Shown here in pieces: positions 36,764 through 44,303 of a stretch of 64,000 bases of DNA (positions are counted from its first letter, which is position 1; each line of letters starts with the position of its first letter). Under the pieces are notes generated by a model. The model worked only from the letters and a program-made list of their open reading frames with translations, was not told where the DNA came from and made no database searches. Origin of the DNA: Chryseobacterium indologenes (GTDB lineage Bacteria > Bacteroidota > Bacteroidia > Flavobacteriales > Weeksellaceae); the NCBI GenBank assembly GCA_002439165.1, contig DJTE01000035.1, positions 1 to 64,000 on the forward strand, written 5' to 3'. Position numbers and translations under genes: made by a program.

Positions 36764-37687
36764 ATGAAAACAAATTTAACTCCTATTTTACTGGCTTTCA
36801 GTCTTTTCTCATATGCCCAAGTGGGAATAGGAACAAACAACCCCAGCGGGACCCTTCATGTGGATGGAAGTAAAGATAATGCCGCCGTTCCTACCGCCGC
36901 ACAGATCGCCAATGACTTCATTGTTACCTCAGCCGGATCAGCAGGTTTAGGGACAATAACACCGGATGCCTCTGCAAAATTTCAGATTGATGCTACCAAT
37001 AAAGGCATGCTCATTCCCCGTGTCAGCCTGAGCACTCCTTCCGACGGAACTACAATTCCTTCACCGGCAAAAGGTCTTATTGTTTACAATACCAATGTCA
37101 CCGTAAATATGGAAGAAGGTTTTTACACCAATTACGGAACTCCTTCCGCTCCCCAATGGATCACCTATCAGCAGCGTGACAAAACAGCCTGGAGACTTGA
37201 CAACGTATTTGACGTTACCGCAGCTGCTCCCGTAGATCAGCCTGTAACATCAGGAACTACGGTAAATAATCTCAATTTAGGACTAAATATCACCATCACC
37301 ATTCCTCCGTTTACTCAGGCCAAACTGGTTACCACTTACAGTGTTCCTATCGGCACCACTACAATATCAACCAATTTCGGGGGATATTTCGGAATAAGAT
37401 TTTTGAAAAACGGATCAGAACTTCCGGCCGGATCAAGAAAATACACCGTACCTGCCATTTCAACGGGAGTTGCGTCAAGAATGGCCTCCGTAAATGCTAC
37501 GGTAGGTGATACTGTTGTTAATAATACAGCTACTCCAATTAATGTAACTTATGCTTTAAATGGTTATGTAGAGCCTACCTCAGATGCCTCAACGATCAGA
37601 TTTAACATGTGGGCACCTACGGATCCGAATTTTAACTGGGGAAGAGGATATATGTCGGTTCAGATGTTTACCAAAACAACTCTATAA
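36764..37687 (+). CDS. Secreted protein with a GIGTNNP/LIPR N-terminus
   Basis: A 307-residue protein with a signal peptide ending YAQ and then VGIGTNNPSGTLHVDG and NKGMLIPRVSL, the same kind of opening as the 4763-5602 protein. The C-terminal half is beta-rich (NLNLGLNITITIPP, GIRFLKNGSELPAGSRKYTV) with no enzyme motif. There is no T9SS sorting domain. Function unknown; probably periplasmic or surface-exposed. A 51-bp piece of its coding sequence (37392-37442) is repeated at 38254-38304. Followed by two hairpins. Confidence 0.75.
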   Translation: MKTNLTPILLAFSLFSYAQVGIGTNNPSGTLHVDGSKDNAAVPTAAQIANDFIVTSAGSAGLGTITPDASAKFQIDATNKGMLIPRVSLSTPSDGTTIPSPAKGLIVYNTNVTVNMEEGFYTNYGTPSAPQWITYQQRDKTAWRLDNVFDVTAAAPVDQPVTSGTTVNNLNLGLNITITIPPFTQAKLVTTYSVPIGTTTISTNFGGYFGIRFLKNGSELPAGSRKYTVPAISTGVASRMASVNATVGDTVVNNTATPINVTYALNGYVEPTSDASTIRFNMWAPTDPNFNWGRGYMSVQMFTKTTL

Positions 37688-37692
37688 AATGA

Positions 37693-37748
37693 TACCGGCC
37701 CGAAACCGGTCTTTACAATACCCGGCTCCTTTTTCAGGGAGCTTTTTT
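37693..37748. terminator. Double hairpin terminator
   Basis: ACCGG-CCCGAAA-CCGGT (37692-37709), then GGCTCC-TTTTTCA-GGGAGC followed by TTTTTTATTT. The second is a clear intrinsic terminator of the plus-strand gene and its A-rich complement may serve the minus-strand gene. Confidence 0.7.
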
Positions 37749-37750
37749 AT

Positions 37751-38149
37751 TTAAATAAAAAGACCGGATTTAAAATAGACACAAAGTACCAGTGAAATAA
37801 AAAATAAAATCGCTGAACCACTGAAAAGCACCAGTCTGAACAGGCTTTTAAAATAATAAAGCTCTAAAATGTGCAAAATAAAAAACAGAATACCGGAAGC
37901 CGCAATACCAATCAGCGAAGCAACAATAAGAGTCTGACAGTAATTTTCCTGCGGGAGCGGATCTTTAAAAACAAAAAACAGCAGTCCGGAAGCCATAGCT
38001 ATGAAAACAGTAGCGGCCTTTTCTGTAAGATATTTTATTTTCTTACCACTCTTAGGTTTGTCATCATAACTCAATGTTGAAGATGATGTTGATCCAAAGG
38101 ATACAACATTTGATATCCAATCTATAACCTCAAAAAAATCCCAGTTCAT
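37751..38149 (-). CDS. Small membrane protein (132 aa), family unknown
   Basis: An N-terminal polar part (about 1-40, Ser/Lys-rich) and three hydrophobic helices at about residues 45-60, 75-100 and 108-128. No recognised domain. The ATG at 38149 is preceded by the AT-rich leader usual here. Predicted inner-membrane protein. Function cannot be stated. Confidence 0.6.
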   Translation of the reverse strand: MNWDFFEVIDWISNVVSFGSTSSSTLSYDDKPKSGKKIKYLTEKAATVFIAMASGLLFFVFKDPLPQENYCQTLIVASLIGIAASGILFFILHILELYYFKSLFRLVLFSGSAILFFISLVLCVYFKSGLFI

Positions 38150-38194
38150 ATTTTATCCTGAATTTACCCAAAATTAAAGAATTATTTCAAAAGA

Positions 38195-38238
38195 GTCCCG
38201 AAGGGACGATCTAACATAGAATCGGATGCAATCCGATT
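38195..38238. repeat. Twin-hairpin intergenic element
   Basis: GTCCC-GAA-GGGAC (38195-38207) and AATCGGAT-GCA-ATCCGATT (38220-38238), two perfect hairpins with 3-base loops separated by 12 bases. The layout resembles REP-like elements; whether it is repeated elsewhere cannot be seen here. Confidence 0.5.
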
Positions 38239-38253
38239 AATATAAACAGAACA

Positions 38254-38304
38254 GAATAAGATTTTTAAAAAACGGATCAGAACTTCCGGCCGGATCAAAA
38301 AAAT
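38254..38304 (+). pseudogene. Duplicated 51-bp fragment of gene 36764-37687
   Basis: 49 of 51 bases match 37392-37442. Read in the matching frame it encodes RIRFLKNGSELPAGSKK, then a stop created by TAC to TAA. It is a short isolated remnant of that gene or of a paralogue; no further homology is visible on either side. Confidence 0.75.
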
Positions 38305-38631
38305 AATTTTGAGGGCTGATTCCGTGGTTTTATCCAAAAATATTTGGCAAAATGAGGAGACGTAAGATCTTTAGAATATGAAGCAAGGTCTTACCTTAAA
38401 GCATTATACCTATAAAAAATCTTTGATTTTTTCCTTAATTCATTTTACCTTAAAAGGATTTTAATGTTTCAAATAAAATTTAAACAGAATATAAAGAGAT
38501 CAGCACTTATCATAATGATGTCTTACATAACTTCCAGCTTCAAATATTATCCCACACTGACGTTAATTTATTTTACCATTTAAAGAATTCCGATATTTCA
38601 AATAAAATTTAAAAAGACAGACTGCCCAATA
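38305..38631. other. Intergenic DNA with an imperfect direct repeat
   Basis: No supported gene. Two related segments, 38435-38487 and 38563-38618, each contain TTAATT(C/T)ATTTTACC and end in an identical 18-mer (38467-38484 and 38596-38613). Confidence 0.5.
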
Positions 38632-38657
38632 AAAAAAACCTTCCGGAATGGAAGGTT
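38632..38657 (-). terminator. Terminator of the THUMP methyltransferase gene
   Basis: AACCTTCC-GGAAT-GGAAGGTT hairpin with eight A upstream, a T-tract on the minus strand. Confidence 0.8.
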
Positions 38658-38663
38658 GGTATT

Positions 38664-39830
38664 TTATTTTGAATTTTCAATCTTATGAACTTTCTTGGTT
38701 CCTTCATACATTTCATACTGAAGGAATCTTGTTTCCAGTTTTCCGTTGAAAAGTTTGATCTTTCTTGACGGACGAAGCCCTATCTTTTTTACAGCTTCAA
38801 GATCGGAAGAAATCAGCCAGGCCAGTGTATTCGGGTAATGGGTTTTAAACGTATCTCCTATCTTTTTATAGAAATCATCATCATTAATGGAAATTCTTTC
38901 ATCATAAGGAGGGTTGAATACCATCAGTAACGGGAAAAGATCTTTTTTGGAATCGAAGAAATTCTGTTTTTTCACTTCAATCACATCTTCCATTTCGGCC
39001 GCTTCAATATTCATTCTTGCTGCATTCAGCATGCGGGCATCAATATCATACCCTACAATTTTTCCCGTAAATTCTTTTACCCTGTTGATCCTGAATTCTT
39101 TGATCTTGGCAAACAGATCCGCATCATAGTTTTTCCAGTTCTGGAATGCAAATCTCTTTCTGAAAATCTGTGCCGGAAGATCCATGGCAATCATGGCCGC
39201 TTCAATCAGAAGAGTTCCCGAACCGCACATAGGATCCAGGAAATTTCCTTTCCCATCCCAGCCTGCCAGTTGAAGCATTCCGCTGGCAAGAACCTCATTG
39301 ATTGGTGCTTCCCCCTGCTCTCTCCTGTATCCTCTCTTAAACAGGGCATCTCCTGAAGAATCTAGAGAAATGGTAATCAGCTCACGGTCAATATGCAGGT
39401 GAAATTTAATGTCCGGCGATCTTGTTTCTACATTAGGACGTCTCTTGAACTTATCCTGAAAATAATCTACGATTGCATCCTTCATTTTAAGGGTCATAAA
39501 CTGCGAATGCTTAAAGGTTTCGGAATTCACCGTAGCATCAATCGCAAAAGACTGGTCTACATCCATAAACTCTTCCCAGGATACTTTAAAAAGCCTGTCA
39601 TAAAACTGATGCTGATTGAATGCTTTGAACTCATGAATAGGAATCAGGATCTTCAAAGCAGTCCTTGCCGAATAATTTACTTTATAAAGAAAGCCGAGAT
39701 CACCTTCGCAATTTACAGCTCTGTTTTTCACTTCCACCTTTCTTCCTCCCAATTTTTTGATCTCTTCTGCCAAAACCTGTTCCAGTCCGAAGAATGTTTT
39801 TATCTGAATCTTTAGATTTTCTATATCCAT
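38664..39830 (-). CDS. THUMP-domain RNA (guanine-N2) methyltransferase, RlmL-N-like
   Basis: A 388-residue protein. Residues about 1-60 form the N-terminal ferredoxin-like part, about 65-160 the THUMP RNA-binding domain, and 175-370 a class I Rossmann methyltransferase with DPMCGSGT (199-206, SAM binding), GYDID (260-264) and the N2-methyltransferase motif NPPY (306-309). This matches the TrmN/RlmL-N family that makes m2G in rRNA or tRNA. The exact target nucleoside cannot be read from the sequence. Stands alone; promoter not identified. Confidence 0.92.
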   Translation of the reverse strand: MDIENLKIQIKTFFGLEQVLAEEIKKLGGRKVEVKNRAVNCEGDLGFLYKVNYSARTALKILIPIHEFKAFNQHQFYDRLFKVSWEEFMDVDQSFAIDATVNSETFKHSQFMTLKMKDAIVDYFQDKFKRRPNVETRSPDIKFHLHIDRELITISLDSSGDALFKRGYRREQGEAPINEVLASGMLQLAGWDGKGNFLDPMCGSGTLLIEAAMIAMDLPAQIFRKRFAFQNWKNYDADLFAKIKEFRINRVKEFTGKIVGYDIDARMLNAARMNIEAAEMEDVIEVKKQNFFDSKKDLFPLLMVFNPPYDERISINDDDFYKKIGDTFKTHYPNTLAWLISSDLEAVKKIGLRPSRKIKLFNGKLETRFLQYEMYEGTKKVHKIENSK

Positions 39831-39930
39831 AATTTAAGGTGTTAAAAGATTTAATGATTTAAAAATTAAAAGATTAACGATCATTATTCAAAATCCGATT
39901 GAGCCTGTCTATCCTTCAAAATAAAAATAC

Positions 39931-39964
39931 TTTGCTTTTAACAGCGCAAATTTAGTTATTTTTG
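39931..39964 (+). promoter_or_regulatory. Promoter of the methyltransferase/ZIP operon
   Basis: TTTG (39931-39934), 22 nt, TATTTTTG (39957-39964), a perfect TAnnTTTG. The ATG at 39969 is only 5 bases downstream, so the transcript is predicted to be leaderless. Confidence 0.6.
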
Positions 39965-39968
39965 TATT

Positions 39969-40694
39969 ATGGAATGGTTTGAATCTTGGTTTGATACCCC
40001 TTATTATCATCTTCTCTACAACAACAGAGACTATACGGAAGCAGAAAACTTTATTACAGCACTGACGAAAGACCTTCAGCTGCCGCCAGCATCCAGAATT
40101 ATTGATCTTGCCTGCGGAAAAGGAAGACATTCCGTATTCCTGAATAAACTGGGGTATGATGTACTGGGGCTTGACCTTTCCAGACAGAGTATAGAATTCG
40201 ACAGACAGTTTGAAAACCAGACCCTTATTTTCGATGTACACGATATGAGAAATCCGATTGATGCCGATCCTATGGATGCAGTATTCAATCTGTTTACCAG
40301 TTTCGGCTATTTCGACAATGAAAATGACGATAAAAAAGTATTCCGGTCCGTATACAATGTCCTGAAGCCCGGAGGTTATTTCGTTCTGGACTATCTGAAC
40401 CAGGAATATGTGAGAAGGACATTAGTACCTGAAGCCTCTGTAACACGCGGAGATATTGAATTTAAGATCCTTAAAAAGATTGAAGGCCGGCACGTGATCA
40501 AAGACATTCGTTTTGAAGCAGATGGGAAACCTTTTCATTTTTTTGAAAAAGTAAAACTCCATTCACTGGAAGAGATTCATTCTTATGCGGCAAACTGTGG
40601 TTTTGAAAGAATAAAAGTCTGGGGAGATTATCAGTTAAATGAATTCTCTAAAGACATCTCTCCAAGATGCATTAATCTATTTAAGAAAAAATAA
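39969..40694 (+). CDS. Class I SAM-dependent methyltransferase
   Basis: A 241-residue protein with a full class I Rossmann fold: motif I IDLACGKGRHSVFL (glycines bind SAM), motif post-I VLGLDLS (Asp binds the ribose), then FDVHDMR, and AVFNLFTSFGYFDN followed by VLKPGGYFVLDYL. The substrate is not evident. Its stop overlaps the ATG of the ZIP transporter gene by one base (TAATG), so translational coupling is likely. Co-occurrence with the ZIP gene is by operon only; no functional link is proven. Confidence 0.88.
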   Translation: MEWFESWFDTPYYHLLYNNRDYTEAENFITALTKDLQLPPASRIIDLACGKGRHSVFLNKLGYDVLGLDLSRQSIEFDRQFENQTLIFDVHDMRNPIDADPMDAVFNLFTSFGYFDNENDDKKVFRSVYNVLKPGGYFVLDYLNQEYVRRTLVPEASVTRGDIEFKILKKIEGRHVIKDIRFEADGKPFHFFEKVKLHSLEEIHSYAANCGFERIKVWGDYQLNEFSKDISPRCINLFKKK

Positions 40695-41422
40695 TGATTA
40701 CGGTACTTTTACTGATTCTGAGTGTAATAGCAGGAGTATTCCTTGGGAAGCACTTCGGAAAAAAAGAAAAACTGGCCAAAAATCTGCTGATCCTGAGTGC
40801 AGGATTCCTGATTACGATCTGCCTGAATGAAGTTTTTCCTCAGGTATACACCTCCGAAGCAGGAAGCAGCCTGGGAATATTCGTTATTGCAGGAGTTCTT
40901 CTGCAGATGATCCTTGAAGCACTGACGAAAGGTTTCGAGCACGGACATTTTCATCATCATAATGAGCATAACATCCTTCCCGTTGCTTTAATGGTAGGAT
41001 TATTTGTCCATGCCTTTATCGAGGGAATTCCTCTGGCCAATGAAGAGCATGAGCTTTCCCCTTACCTGCTGGGAATTGTATTTCACAACCTTCCTATTTC
41101 GTTCATTCTCGGTGCCTTCTTATTCAACAGGAAAAATGATAGCCAGGGATCATCATACCCCTCCCTCCTGATCGTTGCCCTCTTTGCTCTTGCTTCTCCA
41201 ATGGGAATGCTTTTGGGTAATTATTTCAATCCGGATTTGCAGCCTTATTTTCTGGCTATCGTAGGCGGGATTTTTCTTCATATTTCATCCGTCATTATTT
41301 TTGAAAGCAACAAGAATCATAATATCGACTGGGTCAAGATCGGTCTGGTCATCGTAGGCGTTTCTTTAGCGCTGGTTATGCATCTTTTCCACAACCACTC
41401 TCATGTGGGACATCATCATTAA
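40694..41422 (+). CDS. ZIP-family metal transporter
   Basis: A 242-residue, about eight-helix ZIP protein. The hallmark is the pair of conserved helices with His/Glu ligands: HAFIEGIPLANEE and VFHNLPISFILG. Histidine-rich segments (GFEHGHFHHHNEHN around residue 77-90, and a C-terminal FHNHSHVGHHH) probably bind zinc in transit. Metal presumably Zn2+ or another divalent ion, imported into the cytoplasm. Translationally coupled to the methyltransferase upstream. No metal-dependent operator was recognised. Confidence 0.92.
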   Translation: MITVLLLILSVIAGVFLGKHFGKKEKLAKNLLILSAGFLITICLNEVFPQVYTSEAGSSLGIFVIAGVLLQMILEALTKGFEHGHFHHHNEHNILPVALMVGLFVHAFIEGIPLANEEHELSPYLLGIVFHNLPISFILGAFLFNRKNDSQGSSYPSLLIVALFALASPMGMLLGNYFNPDLQPYFLAIVGGIFLHISSVIIFESNKNHNIDWVKIGLVIVGVSLALVMHLFHNHSHVGHHH

Positions 41423-41653
41423 TTTCATTTCAGTTTGGATAAAGGTTTGAAAACGGTGATGAAAGAGGGAAATTCTCAATACATCAATCATAAATACTGA
41501 TCTGTTTTTATCTTTCCCAAAATAATCTGATCTTACAGCAGTTTTCAGTACCTGTAAACTTAATTTTCACAGCCTTAAAAATACGGCCAATAAAAAAAGC
41601 TCCGGACCATTGGTCCGGAGCCTCAATTTAATCACTCATTACACAATCTGGAA
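41423..41653. terminator. Terminator region between ZIP and FadL-like genes
   Basis: Perfect hairpin GCTCCGGACC-ATT-GGTCCGGAGC (41599-41621), preceded by seven A on the plus strand, so a T-tract for the minus-strand FadL-like gene. The rest is AT-rich and otherwise empty. Confidence 0.8.
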
Positions 41654-43060
41654 TTAGAACTTCCAGCCGAATGTAATAAAGAAGTTATTTCTGTTGTTTT
41701 TCACATCGCTTACCACAAAATAATCTGATCCCAGAATTCTGCTGCCGGAATAATAAGCCGTATCCGTAGAAGGATTTCCTGTCTCAATACCTCTTAAATA
41801 AGGATTACTGTATGAAGAGGTAATGTACTGATAGGATGCATCTACATAGAATGACTTAAAGTCATACCCTATACCGAAAGAAGCCAGATTCCGGTCATTC
41901 AGTATCATGTCACTGTTTGAGCGGTCCGAAGTGGAAGCATCAGGATTCAGCTGGCTTACCGTTAAAGCATCAAAAGGATTGGAAGAATAAGAATATCCTC
42001 CTCTCAGTCTCAACTGCTTTATTCTGTATTCTGCACCGATTCTCACTTCTGAAACATTCTTATAATTATCTTTAAAGAAACTGTTCAGTTCACTTTCTGT
42101 TCCTGAGTATACTTTATATTTAGGTCTGGTAACTCCCAGCGTATAATCTACATTCAACGAGAAGTTTTTGCTTGCTACAAACGCTGCACTCACGGTTGCT
42201 TTAAGTGGTGTGGTGAGCTTGTTATTTTCTCCGCCAACACCATCTCCTCTCTGAGGATCGTTATAGAAATTGTATTCCCTGTCTATTGACCAGAATGTAG
42301 GTGTTTCAATGGATGCACCTACTCTGAAATTAGGATTCAACTTACCGATAACCCCTAAGGAAGCGGAAAAACCGGTTGACCTTTCAGAAAAAGGGGTATT
42401 CTGTCTGTCAAAAAACTCTAAAGATCCGTTATCCGTCATTTGAAAAACTGCCGTATCGTACTGATCAAGAGAAGCTCCAAAGAAGTTTAAACCGGCACCT
42501 ATATACACACTGTGATTATAATTGGCACCTACCCCGAAGCTTGTTTTGGAAAGATTTCCATATCTGTTGTAGGCATGTCCGGCCAGTGATGCACTTTTAC
42601 CGTCATTGAAATCCGTGATCAGATTATTGCTCCCTGGAGATTCTATATAGTTATCTAGTGACTGGTTGGAATAATTGATACCGATATTGATAAACTTCCA
42701 GGCCGTCTCAGTCATTAGCGGAAAAGTAATCACTCCACCAACATTTCCAAGATCAGTTGTTGTTTTACTGTAATTGACCGTGGAGCTGTTCCAGGTACTC
42801 TTGTTTCTGTTTCCTGCAATGGATAAAGTTCCTGAAACCTCACCTGAAATAGCTACTCCTAAACCGGCAGGGTTTGTAAGCAGTGAATTGGCATCACCTC
42901 CCAGGGCTCCGTTAGCTCCTGCCATTGCATTGAATTTTGCTGATCCCACCATAGGAGAACCGGAATATACATCTACAGTATTCCTCAATACAGAAACATC
43001 CTGAGCCTGTGCAAAAAATGCCGCAGCTATGCCCGTTAATACTAAAGATTTTTTTAACAT
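41654..43060 (-). CDS. FadL/OmpP1-like outer-membrane transport protein
   Basis: A 468-residue outer-membrane beta-barrel protein. Signal peptide ends at FAQAQ. The mature N-terminus SGSPMVGSAKFNAMAGANGALGGDANSLLTNPAGLG matches the hatch-domain region of FadL/TodX-type porins (the conserved NPAGL). Alternating aromatic beta strands follow and the chain ends in a terminal Phe (FITFGWKF), the usual barrel-assembly signal. A hydrophobic-compound or heme-related transport role is likely but not determinable. Follows the Gly/Trp-rich lipoprotein gene with a 29-bp gap, so the two are probably co-transcribed. Confidence 0.88.
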   Translation of the reverse strand: MLKKSLVLTGIAAAFFAQAQDVSVLRNTVDVYSGSPMVGSAKFNAMAGANGALGGDANSLLTNPAGLGVAISGEVSGTLSIAGNRNKSTWNSSTVNYSKTTTDLGNVGGVITFPLMTETAWKFINIGINYSNQSLDNYIESPGSNNLITDFNDGKSASLAGHAYNRYGNLSKTSFGVGANYNHSVYIGAGLNFFGASLDQYDTAVFQMTDNGSLEFFDRQNTPFSERSTGFSASLGVIGKLNPNFRVGASIETPTFWSIDREYNFYNDPQRGDGVGGENNKLTTPLKATVSAAFVASKNFSLNVDYTLGVTRPKYKVYSGTESELNSFFKDNYKNVSEVRIGAEYRIKQLRLRGGYSYSSNPFDALTVSQLNPDASTSDRSNSDMILNDRNLASFGIGYDFKSFYVDASYQYITSSYSNPYLRGIETGNPSTDTAYYSGSRILGSDYFVVSDVKNNRNNFFITFGWKF

Positions 43061-43089
43061 TATTTTTTTAATAGTTATTTAGTTTACAA

Positions 43090-44160
43090 TTATCTGCCGC
43101 CACTTCTGAAGCCGCCGCCTCCGCCGCCGCTTCTGAAGCCTCCGCCACCACCTGAAGAACCTCCTCCTCTGAAGCCGCCTGAATTGCTGTTGTTGAAACC
43201 GCCATTCGATCTGAAACCGCTATTATCTCTTTGTGGAGTGTAGTTATAATTAGGTCTTGGCTGAGAGTTCGAATTGCGGAAACCACCCTGAGACTGGTTT
43301 CTGAAACCTCCATTGGTGTTCCCCTGTCTGAAGCCGCCATTTGTATTTGAATTACGGAAACCGCCGTTTGAACTGTTCCCGCTTCTGAAACCACTATTGG
43401 AACTTCTCACAGCATCACCGCTGTTTCTGAAACCACCTCTGTAAGTATTGGTATTGTAAACAGCATTGGTTAGGCCGGGATTACTGAAACCACCACCGCT
43501 GCTTCTTCTGTAAATCGGTCTGTTGTAATGTCCGTGGCCCCAATAGCCACCGCCCCAGCCCCAGTAAGGATAACCGTAGCCTCCTCCCCAGAATGGATCA
43601 TAATAGCCTCCCCAATAAGGAGAATATCCATAGCCCCAGTACGGACTTCCCCAGCCCATAGAGCCTCCCCAGCCCCAGCCGATCGATCCGCCCCAGCCCC
43701 AGGATAATCCCATACCCCAGCCCCAGCCGCGGTTCCAGCCCCAATATGGGTTATAACCGCCATACCATCCCCACGGGTATCCCCACCCCCAGGAATTGTC
43801 ATAATAGTTGGTCTGTGAGCCTGCAAAATTACCCCAGTCTGACTCCGTAGCATTGACATTCAGATTGACATCACTCCATGAATTATATCTGTTATCACGC
43901 TCTCTTGCATTAGCTTCTGCATTCTGAATCACATTAGAGTCCTGATAATAATCGTAATATTCACCTACACGGTTTCCGCCATCATTGATAATTACTCCTT
44001 CCGGCAGCGTATCTTTATTCGGGTCATAGTACACCCCGTCTGTCTCTGTGTATCCGCCAATCTGAGCACCACAAGACACAAGCAGCAATCCGCCCGATAT
44101 GGCTAAAATCCCTTTGGATTTTAACAAACCAAGCAAATTTTTATGTATATTTTTTTTCAT
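43090..44160 (-). CDS. Gly/Trp/Tyr-rich lipoprotein with GFR repeats
   Basis: A 356-residue protein with a lipoprotein signal (LLLVSCG, Cys30). Residues about 30-120 are ordinary sequence rich in Asn and Tyr. Residues about 122-220 are a low-complexity Gly/Trp/Tyr stretch made of GWGW, YWGW and PYWG units. The C-terminal 130 residues contain about ten GGFR or SGFR repeats separated by Asn/Ser (GGFRNSN), giving an RGG-like tail that ends GGFRSGGR. The protein is basic and aromatic. Composition suggests adhesion, self-assembly or binding of nucleic acids or carbohydrates, all inference. I do not recognise a family. Upstream of the FadL-like gene in the same operon, divergent from proS. Confidence 0.8.
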   Translation of the reverse strand: MKKNIHKNLLGLLKSKGILAISGGLLLVSCGAQIGGYTETDGVYYDPNKDTLPEGVIINDGGNRVGEYYDYYQDSNVIQNAEANARERDNRYNSWSDVNLNVNATESDWGNFAGSQTNYYDNSWGWGYPWGWYGGYNPYWGWNRGWGWGMGLSWGWGGSIGWGWGGSMGWGSPYWGYGYSPYWGGYYDPFWGGGYGYPYWGWGGGYWGHGHYNRPIYRRSSGGGFSNPGLTNAVYNTNTYRGGFRNSGDAVRSSNSGFRSGNSSNGGFRNSNTNGGFRQGNTNGGFRNQSQGGFRNSNSQPRPNYNYTPQRDNSGFRSNGGFNNSNSGGFRGGGSSGGGGGFRSGGGGGGFRSGGR

Positions 44161-44303
44161 GATAACGTATAAATTTTTAATTTAAATTATATTTGCAATC
44201 TGTACCAAAAATGTACCAAACACTGGTAAAAAAATCTATCAAAAATAGATTTTTATTTTTAGATTACAATAATGTACAAAAGTTAAAAAAATTTTAAAAA
44301 ATA

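Noticed and set aside
38383..38470. 28-codon ORF in the intergenic gap
   Set aside because: Too short, low complexity and no supporting signal.
43068..43394. ORF overlapping the Gly/Trp-rich lipoprotein
   Set aside because: Repeat-driven shadow frame of the GFR tail.
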